Under the pieces are notes generated by a model. It saw only the letters and a program-made list of their open reading frames with translations, was not told where the DNA came from and searched no databases. A stretch of 64,000 bases of DNA from Variovorax sp. (GTDB lineage Bacteria > Pseudomonadota > Gammaproteobacteria > Burkholderiales > Burkholderiaceae_C). Shown here piece after piece: positions 8,491 to 16,449 of this stretch; the first letter of the stretch is position 1, and each line of letters begins with the position of its first letter. The stretch is taken from the NCBI GenBank assembly GCA_025352265.1, contig JANXTS010000071.1, positions 35,311 to 99,310 on the forward strand, given 5' to 3'. The translations under genes were made by a program, and so were the position numbers.

Positions 8491-9651
8491 CTACTTGGGT
8501 GCGACCCAGGGCACGATCTTGCCTTCAGCAGACCATGCCACCACCAACGTGCCAGCCGTCTCCGCCTGGCCGTTGTTCATGGCCTCGCCGCCATAGACCT
8601 GATGGTCGATCTTCGTTACCTTCGACAGTGCCTGGCCCAGCGCCTCGCGGGTCGGTTTGCCGGACAGCGACTTCAACCCCTGAGCGATGAACCACACCAC
8701 CTGGTAGCCCTGAGCCGAATAGATGTCGGGCGCCACGTTGAACTTCTTCTGGTAGGCCGCGACGAAAGCCTTGGCTTCTGGCGTTTCCACGATCGAGTCG
8801 GAAAAGCTGACCGGGAACGGCACGCCGACGACCGAATCACCCATCTTCTTGAAGATGGAAGCCGGCGACAGCACATCGTTGCCGACGATGGTCTTGGCGT
8901 AGCCGCGATCCTTCAGCGCGGTGATGGCACCGGCGGCAGCACCCTGCGTCGCATAGACCAGGATGATGTCGGCCTTCAGACCCATGGCTTGCGTAGCGGC
9001 CGCGGTGAAGTCGGTGTCCTTTGTCAGCACGCTGACCACGCCGGCGGTGGTCACGCCCTTGGCCTCGAGCGCTTCACGGGTCGCGTTCATGCGGCCCTTG
9101 AAAGCGTCGTTGTCGGCCGCGAGGATGTAGGCGGCGGTCTTCGGCTTGACCGCATCGACGATCATGAGCGCGGTGGCTTTGTCTTTGGGGCCGGGCAGGA
9201 TCGTCATGCTGTAGACGTAGGGCAGCTGCGGCAGGCCGGCCGCCGTCGCGCCGAAGATCACGAGCGGTGTCTTCGCCTCGGTCACGATCGGCTTCAGGGA
9301 GCCGGCAACGGGCGACAGAATGCAGCAACTGATCGCTAGCAGCGAAGGGTCGGCCACGAACTGATTGGTCGCCTGAATCGCGCGGGCGGCATCGCTACCG
9401 CTCTCCTTCGGGTCCAGCACGATCGAGGCGCCGCCGAGGTACTTCTGCGTCTTGACCTCCTCCGCTGCCAGCTGCGCGCCGTTCCAGTAGGACTGGCCCG
9501 CCGACGCGATGGCGCCGGTGTTCTCTGTGACGAATCCGACCTTGTAGTCGCCCGGAGCGAGGCCCTGAGCGGACGCCGGTCCGACATGGACGAACAAAGC
9601 AGCCAACGCTGCACCTAACAACGAAAAATTCTTCAAGTTCCAGCTCTTCAT
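8491..9651 (-). CDS. ABC transporter substrate-binding protein (LivK/amide type)
   Basis: This periplasmic binding protein of the HAAT importer belongs to the Peripla_BP_6 fold. The ATG at 9651 is preceded by a strong AGGAG ribosome site and followed by a signal peptide ending PASAQG. The body has the family features APGDYKVGFVTENTGAIASAG, QSYWNGAQLAAEEVK, CCILSPVAGSLKPIV and KADIILVYATQGAAAGAI. A longer reading to 9702 would put unlikely charged residues before the signal. It is the first transport gene of the operon, downstream of the LeuD-like gene, which links import of this ligand to the preceding enzymes. Confidence 0.9.
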   Translation of the reverse strand: MKSWNLKNFSLLGAALAALFVHVGPASAQGLAPGDYKVGFVTENTGAIASAGQSYWNGAQLAAEEVKTQKYLGGASIVLDPKESGSDAARAIQATNQFVADPSLLAISCCILSPVAGSLKPIVTEAKTPLVIFGATAAGLPQLPYVYSMTILPGPKDKATALMIVDAVKPKTAAYILAADNDAFKGRMNATREALEAKGVTTAGVVSVLTKDTDFTAAATQAMGLKADIILVYATQGAAAGAITALKDRGYAKTIVGNDVLSPASIFKKMGDSVVGVPFPVSFSDSIVETPEAKAFVAAYQKKFNVAPDIYSAQGYQVVWFIAQGLKSLSGKPTREALGQALSKVTKIDHQVYGGEAMNNGQAETAGTLVVAWSAEGKIVPWVAPK

Positions 9652-9688
9652 CTCTTGTCTCCTCGGGGTGGTTGTCTTGATCGGCCGT

Positions 9689-10231
9689 TCAAGGTTGCGC
9701 ATGTTGAACAGTCCGCGTCTTGTCGGCGAGAAATCTTTTCTTCAAATAGGTCTCGAGTCCGCCAGCTTCCAGCATGTCGAGGTCGGCGCGCGGCAGCGGC
9801 TCGAAAGCGATCTCGGTGTCCTGCGTCAGGTTGCGCACGCATTGGCCCGCCCAGTCGACTTCCAGCTCGTCCCAGCGTTCGGCGAACTGAAGGATGCCGG
9901 GGCACGGCACCTGCGGGAAGCCCATGCTGATCTCACCGCGCCAATAACCCGGTGAGAACGATTCGGCAATGACGCCCGCGATGCCCATGTGGCGCATGGC
10001 TTTCATCGGTGGATAGTGGGGATGGCCATAGCCGAAGTTGTGATTGCCCAGCAGCAGGTCGCCGGGCTTCACCAAGCTGGCGAAGGCGAGGTCGTATTCC
10101 TGCATCGCGGCCTTGCTCAGCTCTTCGATGTTGGTGGTCTTGATGTTCTTGACGCCGACGATCTGGTCGACGTCGAAGTCGATCTCGTCGAACTTGAAGG
10201 CCACGCGGCCGCGCAGGTTCATGAGTGCCAT
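9689..10231 (-). CDS. aconitase-type hydratase small subunit (LeuD-like)
   Basis: The 180-residue protein is a swivel-domain subunit of the aconitase superfamily. It has the LeuD-type pieces FDEIDFDVDQIVGV, LLLGNHNFGYGHPHYPPMKAM (the loop normally reads GxNFGxGSSREHAP) and GVIAESFSPGYWRG. The usual Ser-Ser-Arg of the swivel loop is replaced by a His-Pro-His-type sequence, which suggests a substrate other than isopropylmalate. It lies 17 bases after the LeuC-like gene and would form a heterodimer with its product. Known relatives of this split form include isopropylmalate, homoaconitate and 2,3-dimethylmalate dehydratases. Confidence 0.82.
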   Translation of the reverse strand: MALMNLRGRVAFKFDEIDFDVDQIVGVKNIKTTNIEELSKAAMQEYDLAFASLVKPGDLLLGNHNFGYGHPHYPPMKAMRHMGIAGVIAESFSPGYWRGEISMGFPQVPCPGILQFAERWDELEVDWAGQCVRNLTQDTEIAFEPLPRADLDMLEAGGLETYLKKRFLADKTRTVQHAQP

Positions 10232-10248
10232 GCTCTTCTCCTTGGCCG

Positions 10249-11517
10249 TTAACCGTTACCGGCGAGGTACGGACGCGGGTCGGCAATCTTGCCTTCGACC
10301 GCCGAGGCCGCGAGCACTGCGGCGTTGCACAGGTAGATCTCCGAGTCCGGACTGCCCATGCGACCGCGCACATTGAGCGTGCCGGTAGACACGGCGCGCT
10401 GGCCCGGTGCCATCGTCGCGATGCGGCCGAAGCAGTAGTCGCACGACGGCGACGAGACGAAGGCGCCCGCCTCGACGAACACCGACAGCAAGCCTTCGCG
10501 CGATGCGGCAGCCATGATTTCCTGGCTGGTCGGCACCACGTGCAAGGCAAAGCCCGGCGCGACCTGTCGGCCCGCCAGCACCTGCGCCGCAGCGCGCAGG
10601 TCTTCGATGCGGCCGGAAGCGCAAGACCCGAGGTAGCCGGTGTGGACCGGCAGGTCCAGGTATTCGCTCAAGTCGCGCGTGTTGGCCGGACTCGGCGGGA
10701 TCACGATGATGGGCTCGAGCGTCGACAGGTCGATCTCGTGTCGCGCGGCGTAGTGCGCGTCCTCGTCGCTGTAGACGGGTTCGAGCTTGATGCGGGCGCG
10801 GGGCATGGCGTATTCGAGGCGCTTGGCATCGGGGTTCACGATGGCCGTCACGGCGCCGGTGAACATCGCCAGACCGGTGATGGTTTGCAAGGCATCGTTA
10901 GACATGTCGGCGACCGCTGGCCCACCGATCTCCAGCACCTGGAAGCGACATGACGCCGCGCCCAGCACGCGCACCAAGTGATGGAACACATCGCGCGCCA
11001 TCACGCCCGGCTGCAACTTGCCGACCAGATCGACACGCGTCGTATGCGGCACGCGGATGGAGACCCGCTCCAGTGCAAAAGCCTCGAGCACGTTGCGCCT
11101 GAGACCCATGGCCAGCGTGCCGAAAGTGCCCAACTGGCTTACATGGCCGTCGAAGTGAACCACGAACGCGCCCGGCGTGGCGTAGCCCACCTCGGACGAC
11201 ACCTGGTGCCCGATGCCCTTGCGTTCATACAGCTTCACGTCGTTGATGGTGGTCCATTCACGCGTGCCCTTGTGCAGCTCTTCTTCCGCCGGCGAGATGG
11301 CTGGGACCATGTGGTCGATGAAGATGCCGAAGCGTTCCGGCTCGGGCATCTTGGTGATGCCGAAGTTGTCTTTCAACTGCTTGAAGATCACGTCGGTGTA
11401 GCCCGGGAAGTCGTAGGCGAGCACGAAGTCGGGCTTGGCCATGACCTCGTCGCCGGCCCTGACTGAGGCCAGGCTCGACACGCGCGCGAGGATCTTTTCT
11501 GTGATGGTGAAACCCAT
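10249..11517 (-). CDS. aconitase-type hydratase large subunit (LeuC-like)
   Basis: This is the iron-sulfur subunit of an aconitase-family (de)hydratase, 422 residues from the ATG at 11517. Three cluster-binding cysteines are present at about C299 (GSCASGRIEDLRAA) and C359/C362 (SPSCDYCFG), and the substrate-side loops IDHMVP and KGIGHQV are kept. Leucine-type enzymes read SCTNxR; here it is SCASGR, so this is a divergent paralogue rather than the leucine-biosynthesis enzyme. Its setting beside a Liv importer, an FAD dehydrogenase and, across the regulator, a PEP-mutase-type lyase argues for catabolism of a branched hydroxy-acid. Confidence 0.85.
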   Translation of the reverse strand: MGFTITEKILARVSSLASVRAGDEVMAKPDFVLAYDFPGYTDVIFKQLKDNFGITKMPEPERFGIFIDHMVPAISPAEEELHKGTREWTTINDVKLYERKGIGHQVSSEVGYATPGAFVVHFDGHVSQLGTFGTLAMGLRRNVLEAFALERVSIRVPHTTRVDLVGKLQPGVMARDVFHHLVRVLGAASCRFQVLEIGGPAVADMSNDALQTITGLAMFTGAVTAIVNPDAKRLEYAMPRARIKLEPVYSDEDAHYAARHEIDLSTLEPIIVIPPSPANTRDLSEYLDLPVHTGYLGSCASGRIEDLRAAAQVLAGRQVAPGFALHVVPTSQEIMAAASREGLLSVFVEAGAFVSSPSCDYCFGRIATMAPGQRAVSTGTLNVRGRMGSPDSEIYLCNAAVLAASAVEGKIADPRPYLAGNG

Positions 11518-11567
11518 GGATTCGTCTCCAGTACAAAAGTGTTTTTCAGTGCTCGGCCCGCGTGGCC

Positions 11568-13145
11568 TCAGGCCGCGTTGCGCAACCCGAGCGAGCCGGG
11601 ATTCATGACGCCCTTGGGGTCCAGCGCGCTCTTGATGGCGGTCAGCATGGCCCAGGTCGCTGGCTGCATCACTTGCTGCAGCGGATAGTCGCGGCCGATT
11701 TGCCAGTTGACGCCGCCCAGTTCCAGGTAGACCTGTTGCACGCCCTTGCGCAAGGCGATCACGGCTTCCCGCGCAGGCAGATTCGCGGGACGGTCGAGCC
11801 ATGGCCCGACCACGTCGTCGCCGAGACTCTGGCGGTGCAGCGGCGTGATTTCGTCTTGCCAGTAGAAGGCCGGCTCGAGAAAGAATTCATTGCCCACCGT
11901 CATGGTGAGGTGCGACAGGATGATCCCGTGCGCCTTCATCATCGCGGCCTGACTCTCGAAGTACGCCGCACTCGCCTCCACCACGCGCGCGGTTTCGCTC
12001 ATCGGGAATACCGCATGGATGGGTACCCAGCGCTGACCGTCCGCGCCGAGCATGCCGCGCACCGGATTGAAGGGACGCGAGCGCATCACCCGCGCTGCGG
12101 CATTCTCGATCTCGATGCCGTGCTTCCTGCCGATGGCGCGCAGCGCTGCCAGGTTGGCGGCCAGCGCATCGGCCGTCTTGCCCTCGACGACGAGGTGCAG
12201 CGAACACGCATGGTCGGCCAGGTAGTTCGCGCCCGTCGTCGCCACGTTCACTGCATCCTTGATGCCCTGGAACAAACCTTTCGACGAGCGCGCCACACTG
12301 CTCAGGATCTTCACGCCGTCGGACAACTTGTTGACGCTCGCCGAGTTCAACGCCTTGGCGCGGTCGATGCCGAAACCTTCAGAGATCGCCTGTACGGCGC
12401 TCATCTCGGCTTGGGCCAATGCCATCGACTTCATGTCTTCGAAGCCGAAACCCAGGTAGTCCAGATGCTGGGGCGCCGCGTCGAGCTTGAGAGTTGCACC
12501 GAGCTTCAGACCGAAGGCGCCGGTGTCTCCGAGAAACAAGCCGGTCATGTCCGGCCCTGCATAGCGGGTGAAGGGCTTCGCACCGACGCGTCCACCGGAG
12601 CCGGTGGTCACCACCTCACCGCTGGCCAGCAACACGGTCACGCCCAGCACGCTGGCCGCGACAGTTCCGTGCAGTGTCGATCCGAAGAAGGCGCTGTTCT
12701 GCGCCAAGGCGCCGCCGACCGTGGCGTTGATGCCCGACAACGGACCCCAGTAGCCGGTGTTCATGCCGGTGGCCTTCAGCGCATCGTGCACCTGCGCCCA
12801 GGTGCAGCCGGCCTCGACCGTGATGTACCGGTCGGGCACGTTGATCTCCAACACCTTGTTTAGCTCGCGCGTGTCGATGACGATCGTTTGCGTGCTCTCC
12901 GGCAGATAGCCCTTGGTATAGGACATGCCGCCACCGCGCGGCACGATAGCGATGTGGTGCGCCGCTGCAGTCTTGACCGCAGCCACGGCCTGCGCCTGCG
13001 TTTGCGGCAACACGACGCACATCGGCACGATGCCCGGCTGCCAGAAGATATCGTTGGCGTAGTACTCGCACGTCACGCTGTCCGACAGCACTTGAGCGGA
13101 GCCGACGGCGTCGCGCAGTGCGGACAGGAAGGATTCGTTTTGCAT
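11568..13145 (-). CDS. FAD-linked oxidase/dehydrogenase (VAO/GlcD type)
   Basis: This 525-residue flavoprotein is of the vanillyl-alcohol-oxidase fold. The FAD-binding half contains CVVLPQTQAQAVAAV, IVPRGGGMSYTKGY (pyrophosphate loop), YITVEAGCTWAQVHDAL and GGALAQNSAFFGSTLHGT. The C-terminus ends DPKGVMNPGSLGL, the signature of D-2-hydroxyacid dehydrogenases and 4-cresol-type enzymes. It probably oxidises a hydroxy-acid or related alcohol to the oxo form, passing electrons to the respiratory chain. It lies 50 bases upstream of the LeuC-like gene and 45 downstream of the MBL-fold gene. The substrate is not identifiable. Confidence 0.85.
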   Translation of the reverse strand: MQNESFLSALRDAVGSAQVLSDSVTCEYYANDIFWQPGIVPMCVVLPQTQAQAVAAVKTAAAHHIAIVPRGGGMSYTKGYLPESTQTIVIDTRELNKVLEINVPDRYITVEAGCTWAQVHDALKATGMNTGYWGPLSGINATVGGALAQNSAFFGSTLHGTVAASVLGVTVLLASGEVVTTGSGGRVGAKPFTRYAGPDMTGLFLGDTGAFGLKLGATLKLDAAPQHLDYLGFGFEDMKSMALAQAEMSAVQAISEGFGIDRAKALNSASVNKLSDGVKILSSVARSSKGLFQGIKDAVNVATTGANYLADHACSLHLVVEGKTADALAANLAALRAIGRKHGIEIENAAARVMRSRPFNPVRGMLGADGQRWVPIHAVFPMSETARVVEASAAYFESQAAMMKAHGIILSHLTMTVGNEFFLEPAFYWQDEITPLHRQSLGDDVVGPWLDRPANLPAREAVIALRKGVQQVYLELGGVNWQIGRDYPLQQVMQPATWAMLTAIKSALDPKGVMNPGSLGLRNAA

Positions 13146-13190
13146 TAGGAATGAATCTTGTGGCGGTCGTGCGATGTGAGGAGACCGGAC

Positions 13191-14123
13191 TCAGCCGGCC
13201 ACCACGAGGTCGTCTGCAGGCCTGAAGTCGTAGCCGGCCCCACGGCGCTTCACGTACCCGCCGTGCGGCGCACCGAAGTGGGCGGGAAGCAGCAATGCTT
13301 TGCGGTCGTGGCAGTAGTCGAGGATGGAGCGGCGCGTAGCGCGAGCCTGGCTCGCCATCTCGCAGAAGCGGCTGTTCCAGTCGGGGCGAAACACCTGCAT
13401 CGGCTGGTGCAGCGAGTCGCCGGGAAAGATCGCCGCGTCGTTGCCGGACTCGAGCTTCAGCATGCCGTGACCGGCGGTATGGCCGATCGCGTCGTGGAAG
13501 AACAGGCCTTCGATGATCTTTGAGCCGTCGTCGATGAATTCGGCTTGCCCGGCTTCGATGACCGGCATCACGCTGTCTTCGATGACCGCGATGTTCTCCG
13601 GCATCGTGACATGGCCGCCGGTCAGCGATTGCCAATGCTCGAACTCGCGATGCGAGAAGATGTACTTGGCGTTGGGGAAGGTCGGCACCCATTTGCCGTC
13701 GACCAATCGCGTGTTCCAACCGACGTGATCGATGTGCAGGTGCGTGCAGATGACGAGCGTCACGTCCTCGGGACGCACGCCGGATTCGGTTAGCCGGTCG
13801 AGGTACGGCAGATGCAGTTGGTGGAAGCGCTCGAACAACGGAAGTGCACGCGTCTTGTCGTTGCCGCAGCCGGTGTCGATAAGGATGGTGTGCTTGTCGT
13901 CGCGGATCATCCACGAGTGCATGCTCGACATGACCTTCTGGCTGGGCTCGTCCCAAAACCTCGGCGCCGACAGCACCTTGTGCTCGTCGAAGATGTCGGG
14001 CGTGTAGTCAGGAAAGAGAAACTCAGGTTTGAATCCGGGCGTCAGCATTTCTTCAATGCGCGTCACGTGGTACGAGCCGATCTGGAATGTCTTCATCTGT
14101 TTCGCCGTGATCTCTTTGTGCAT
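13191..14123 (-). CDS. MBL-fold metallo-hydrolase, lactonase-like
   Basis: This is a metallo-beta-lactamase-fold hydrolase with the di-zinc motif THLHIDHVGWN (H128, H130, D132, H133 from this start), further ligands in AIGHTAGH and FPGDSLH, and a late His in LLPAHFGAPHGG. The overall layout resembles quorum-quenching or other lactonases of the family. It is the first gene of the long leftward operon and sits opposite the IclR gene, so it is directly under the operator region. ATGs at 14123 and 14096 are both possible; neither has a strong ribosome site. Opening a lactone before oxidation is plausible but unproved. Confidence 0.85.
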   Translation of the reverse strand: MHKEITAKQMKTFQIGSYHVTRIEEMLTPGFKPEFLFPDYTPDIFDEHKVLSAPRFWDEPSQKVMSSMHSWMIRDDKHTILIDTGCGNDKTRALPLFERFHQLHLPYLDRLTESGVRPEDVTLVICTHLHIDHVGWNTRLVDGKWVPTFPNAKYIFSHREFEHWQSLTGGHVTMPENIAVIEDSVMPVIEAGQAEFIDDGSKIIEGLFFHDAIGHTAGHGMLKLESGNDAAIFPGDSLHQPMQVFRPDWNSRFCEMASQARATRRSILDYCHDRKALLLPAHFGAPHGGYVKRRGAGYDFRPADDLVVAG

Positions 14124-14174
14124 CGATGTTAGGCAGGCCGCATCGGTCGCCTCACAGGGTAAACGTCCACGCCC

Positions 14175-14185
14175 CCACAATGTGG
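14175..14185. promoter_or_regulatory. CCACAATGTGG palindrome, operator copy 1
   Basis: A perfect copy of CCACAATGTGG, with CCAC and GTGG arms around AAT, lies about 52 bases upstream of the MBL-fold gene start. The same word recurs at five other places around the regulator and lyase genes and nowhere else I could find, so it is probably the IclR-family protein's binding site. Confidence 0.7.
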
Positions 14186-14253
14186 CGAAAGAATTTCAGG
14201 TGTCAAGCCCATGGCTGCGACCGAATGAGTCAAGTTGAAGGTTCGTTCACTTC

Positions 14254-14266
14254 TCCACAATGTAGA
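14254..14266. promoter_or_regulatory. TCCACAATGTAGA, degenerate operator copy 2
   Basis: The left arm TCCAC is intact and the right arm carries one mismatch (GTAGA for GTGGA). It lies 69 bases from copy 1 (14254 less 14185), between the two divergent starts. The mismatch would be expected to lower affinity. Confidence 0.55.
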
Positions 14267-14445
14267 GCCTCAGGCGGCATTGAGGAATTCCTCGTACAAG
14301 GCGATCGTCGCCAGCACCGATTCCGGGGGGTCGACCGTGATACCAGAGCGTCGCCGGCGTAGCCGAAACCCGGGTACCGGCTGGCGCGAGTCGCCCGGTT
14401 TCTTCCCGGCCTTCGACCACCGTATGAGGGTTACCAGTTAGCTCG

Positions 14446-14456
14446 CCACAATGTGG
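14446..14456. promoter_or_regulatory. CCACAATGTGG palindrome, operator copy 3
   Basis: A perfect copy of the palindrome ends seven bases before the first ATG of the IclR gene, where a ribosome site would normally be. Binding here would be expected to block the regulator's own transcription, i.e. autoregulation. Confidence 0.68.
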
Positions 14457-14463
14457 ACTCCAT

Positions 14464-15333
14464 ATGATGTGTTCGATGATTGCAAGAACACGAACATCAG
14501 CAGATCAAGCAAACATTCCTCCACAAGGTGGAGAGTCCAGATCAGGCACGCAGAGCATCGAACGGGTGGTCGACGTTCTTCGCGTGATCGCCTCGCGTGG
14601 ACGTCGCGGCATGCGTGTCGGCGAAGTCGTCGCCACCTCCGGACTGGCGGAAGCAACCTGCTTTCGCATGCTTCGGAGACTGGAGCTGGAAGGAATGCTC
14701 GATCGCGACCCGCACAGCAAAAAGTACTTTCTCGGGCCGCTGCTGCATGAGTTGGGCTTGCTTGCGCGCCCCCGCTACAGGCTCGCTGAACTGTGCGATG
14801 CAACATTGCAGCGCCTGGCCGAATTTACGCAAGACACGGTCTATCTGAGCGAGCGCAGCGGACTGGAGGCTGTGTGCGCGAACCGTGCACTCGGCGACTT
14901 TCCGATCAAGTCGCTGTCCCTCGACATCGGCGTGAGAAGGCCGTTGGGTGTCGGTGCGGGCGGCCTGGCAATCCTCTGTGCATTGCCCGCTTCAGAAGCC
15001 CACGCATTGGTCGAGGCCAACTCCCATCGCTATGAAAAGTTCGCGTCCTTCACCGCCGATTTTCTCTACGGCGCCATCGCCGAAGGCCGAAAGCGCGGCT
15101 ATTCTTTTCTAAAGGGCGCGGTCACGCCCGGCACGGCGTCGATCGGTGTGGCGTTTCCGCCCGGCAACCCGGTCGCGGCCATCAGCGTGGCAGCGATTGC
15201 CGGGCGCCTGCTGCCGGAACGCCGGCAGGAGATTGCGCGGGAGATGCACCGGGAAGTCGACAAACTCGTGCTTGCCATGGAGGCTGCAAAATCAGCCGGC
15301 GACATGGCAGCGGCTGACGCTGCGCAGAAGTGA
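14464..15333 (+). CDS. IclR-family transcriptional regulator
   Basis: The 289-residue protein has an N-terminal winged helix (SIERVVDVLRVIASRG to SKKYFLGPLLHELG) and a C-terminal IclR effector domain (RYRLAELCDATLQRLAEF, AVCANRAL, RRPLGVGAGGLAILCALP, TPGTASIGVAFPPGNPVAAI). Such proteins bind palindromic operators and respond to small aromatic or carboxylic effectors. It is divergent from the catabolic operon, with CCACAATGTGG sites on both sides of its start. Three nearby ATGs (14464, 14467, 14476) could initiate; the one at 14464 gives the longest form. Whether it represses or activates cannot be told from sequence. Confidence 0.9.
   Translation: MMCSMIARTRTSADQANIPPQGGESRSGTQSIERVVDVLRVIASRGRRGMRVGEVVATSGLAEATCFRMLRRLELEGMLDRDPHSKKYFLGPLLHELGLLARPRYRLAELCDATLQRLAEFTQDTVYLSERSGLEAVCANRALGDFPIKSLSLDIGVRRPLGVGAGGLAILCALPASEAHALVEANSHRYEKFASFTADFLYGAIAEGRKRGYSFLKGAVTPGTASIGVAFPPGNPVAAISVAAIAGRLLPERRQEIAREMHREVDKLVLAMEAAKSAGDMAAADAAQK
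14519..14533. promoter_or_regulatory. CTCCAC-AAG-GTGGAG palindrome, operator copy 4
   Basis: Here six-base arms (CTCCAC/GTGGAG) are perfectly complementary around AAG. The site lies inside the first codons of the IclR reading frame, about 55 bases after its first ATG, which suggests that either the site is an intragenic operator or the true start is later than annotated. Confidence 0.6.
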
Positions 15334-15376
15334 CAGCGCCACCTTGCGCTTGACCTCGGCTTTTTCAGAACCGCCT

Positions 15377-16252
15377 TCAGGTCATCGTTTCGTAGTGCGT
15401 CTGCCGTTCCTCAATAGCCTTCCAGCCGATGACATCCTTGAACGCAGACATCGTCGTCTGACCGCAAGGAAGATTGCCGATGTCTCCGCCACGACGCCCC
15501 GCCATCACGCGCAGGTTTTCCTGCAACGCATGGACCGTGCTCATCAGCGTGATCAGCGGATAGGTCGCAAAGGCCGCGACGGACTCGACCTGTTCCCGCG
15601 TGAGATCGGCCATCCATAGGCCCTGCATCAGTTGCAGCGACAGGCGTCGGCCCGTCACCTCTTTCAGCTTGACCAGGTCTTCGTAGCGACTGAAGGTGCG
15701 CGAGATCGGCTGGATCAGATCGGCGCCCGCCTCCGCATACTGAGCGCATCGGTCGATGGCCTCGGACGGATCGAGTGCGTCGGTGCGCGCAACGATCAGA
15801 AAGTCGGGATCGGTCCGCGCATCGACCGCCGCCTTGATCTTTGCAACGGCATCGCGCACCGGGATCACCGGCATGGTCGATGCCGCTGCGGGACAGCGCT
15901 TGGGGCTGAACTGGTCTTCGAGTTGGATGGCGACCGCCCCCGTCTTTTCGAACTCGCGCACTGTGCGCGCCATGTTGATCACGTTGCCGTAGCCGGTATC
16001 GGCATCGGCGAAGACGGGCTTGTTCACCAGATTGACGATGCGATCCACGACCGCCACGTTCTCCGTCAGCGTGTAGATCTCGACGTCGGGCTGGCCGAGC
16101 AAAGCTGCCGAGATGCCGAAGCCGGTGGTGAAAATGCCGTCGAAATCCGACTGGTCGACCAGCAGTGCAGACAGTGCGTCCTGCGCTCCCGCCATCCAGA
16201 GGGTTGGTCCTGACTGGATGCGCTGACGCACCGCCTTGCAATGGCTTTTCAT
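15377..16252 (-). CDS. PEP mutase/isocitrate lyase superfamily lyase
   Basis: This TIM-barrel lyase of 291 residues belongs to the phosphoenolpyruvate mutase/isocitrate lyase superfamily. Metal and substrate residues are visible: DADTGYG (D83, D85), IQLEDQ (E112), the loop PKRC (K118, R119, C120) and VARTDAL (R156). Methylisocitrate and dimethylmalate lyases have KRCGH at the flexible loop; here KRC is followed by Pro-Ala, so the Gly-His is missing. It could cleave a 2-hydroxy-dicarboxylate, releasing pyruvate or a similar oxo-acid, or act as an oxaloacetate-type decarboxylase. Two operator palindromes lie upstream, tying it to the IclR regulon. Confidence 0.85.
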   Translation of the reverse strand: MKSHCKAVRQRIQSGPTLWMAGAQDALSALLVDQSDFDGIFTTGFGISAALLGQPDVEIYTLTENVAVVDRIVNLVNKPVFADADTGYGNVINMARTVREFEKTGAVAIQLEDQFSPKRCPAAASTMPVIPVRDAVAKIKAAVDARTDPDFLIVARTDALDPSEAIDRCAQYAEAGADLIQPISRTFSRYEDLVKLKEVTGRRLSLQLMQGLWMADLTREQVESVAAFATYPLITLMSTVHALQENLRVMAGRRGGDIGNLPCGQTTMSAFKDVIGWKAIEERQTHYETMT

Positions 16253-16298
16253 GGAGGCTCCTTGCGAATTGATTGGACTTGGGCACGCCAGTCAGTCC

Positions 16299-16309
16299 CC
16301 ACAATGTGG
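16299..16309. promoter_or_regulatory. CCACAATGTGG palindrome, operator copy 5
   Basis: A perfect copy lies 46 bases upstream of the lyase start, in the short space after the enone-reductase gene. It places the lyase under the same regulator as the importer operon. Confidence 0.68.
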
Positions 16310-16384
16310 TGACGACCAGAGGCCATTAAGGCATCAATTACATTGCCTGCAAGACAGCTGCTCTACAAGGTTTACCCTCAACTC

Positions 16385-16397
16385 TCCACATCGTGGA
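16385..16397. promoter_or_regulatory. TCCAC-ATC-GTGGA palindrome, operator copy 6
   Basis: Five-base arms are perfectly complementary around a variant centre, ATC instead of AAT. It lies 76 bases from copy 5, a spacing close to the 69 bases between copies 1 and 2, which is consistent with paired sites on one face of the helix or looping. Confidence 0.6.
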
Positions 16398-16449
16398 CAA
16401 GATCTACGGGCAGTTCCTTCGGAGAGCGACGGTGTCCATCAAGAACCGA

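Larger units (their letters stand above)
14124..14463. promoter_or_regulatory. divergent control region between MBL gene and IclR gene
   Basis: This 340-base space separates the leftward catabolic operon from the rightward regulator. It holds three copies of a CCACAATGTGG-type palindrome, and a fourth lies just inside the regulator frame. Coding content is not convincing on either strand. The arrangement, with an IclR gene divergent from its target operon and operators between, is the classic layout for this family. I could not assign -10 and -35 elements with confidence. Confidence 0.7.
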
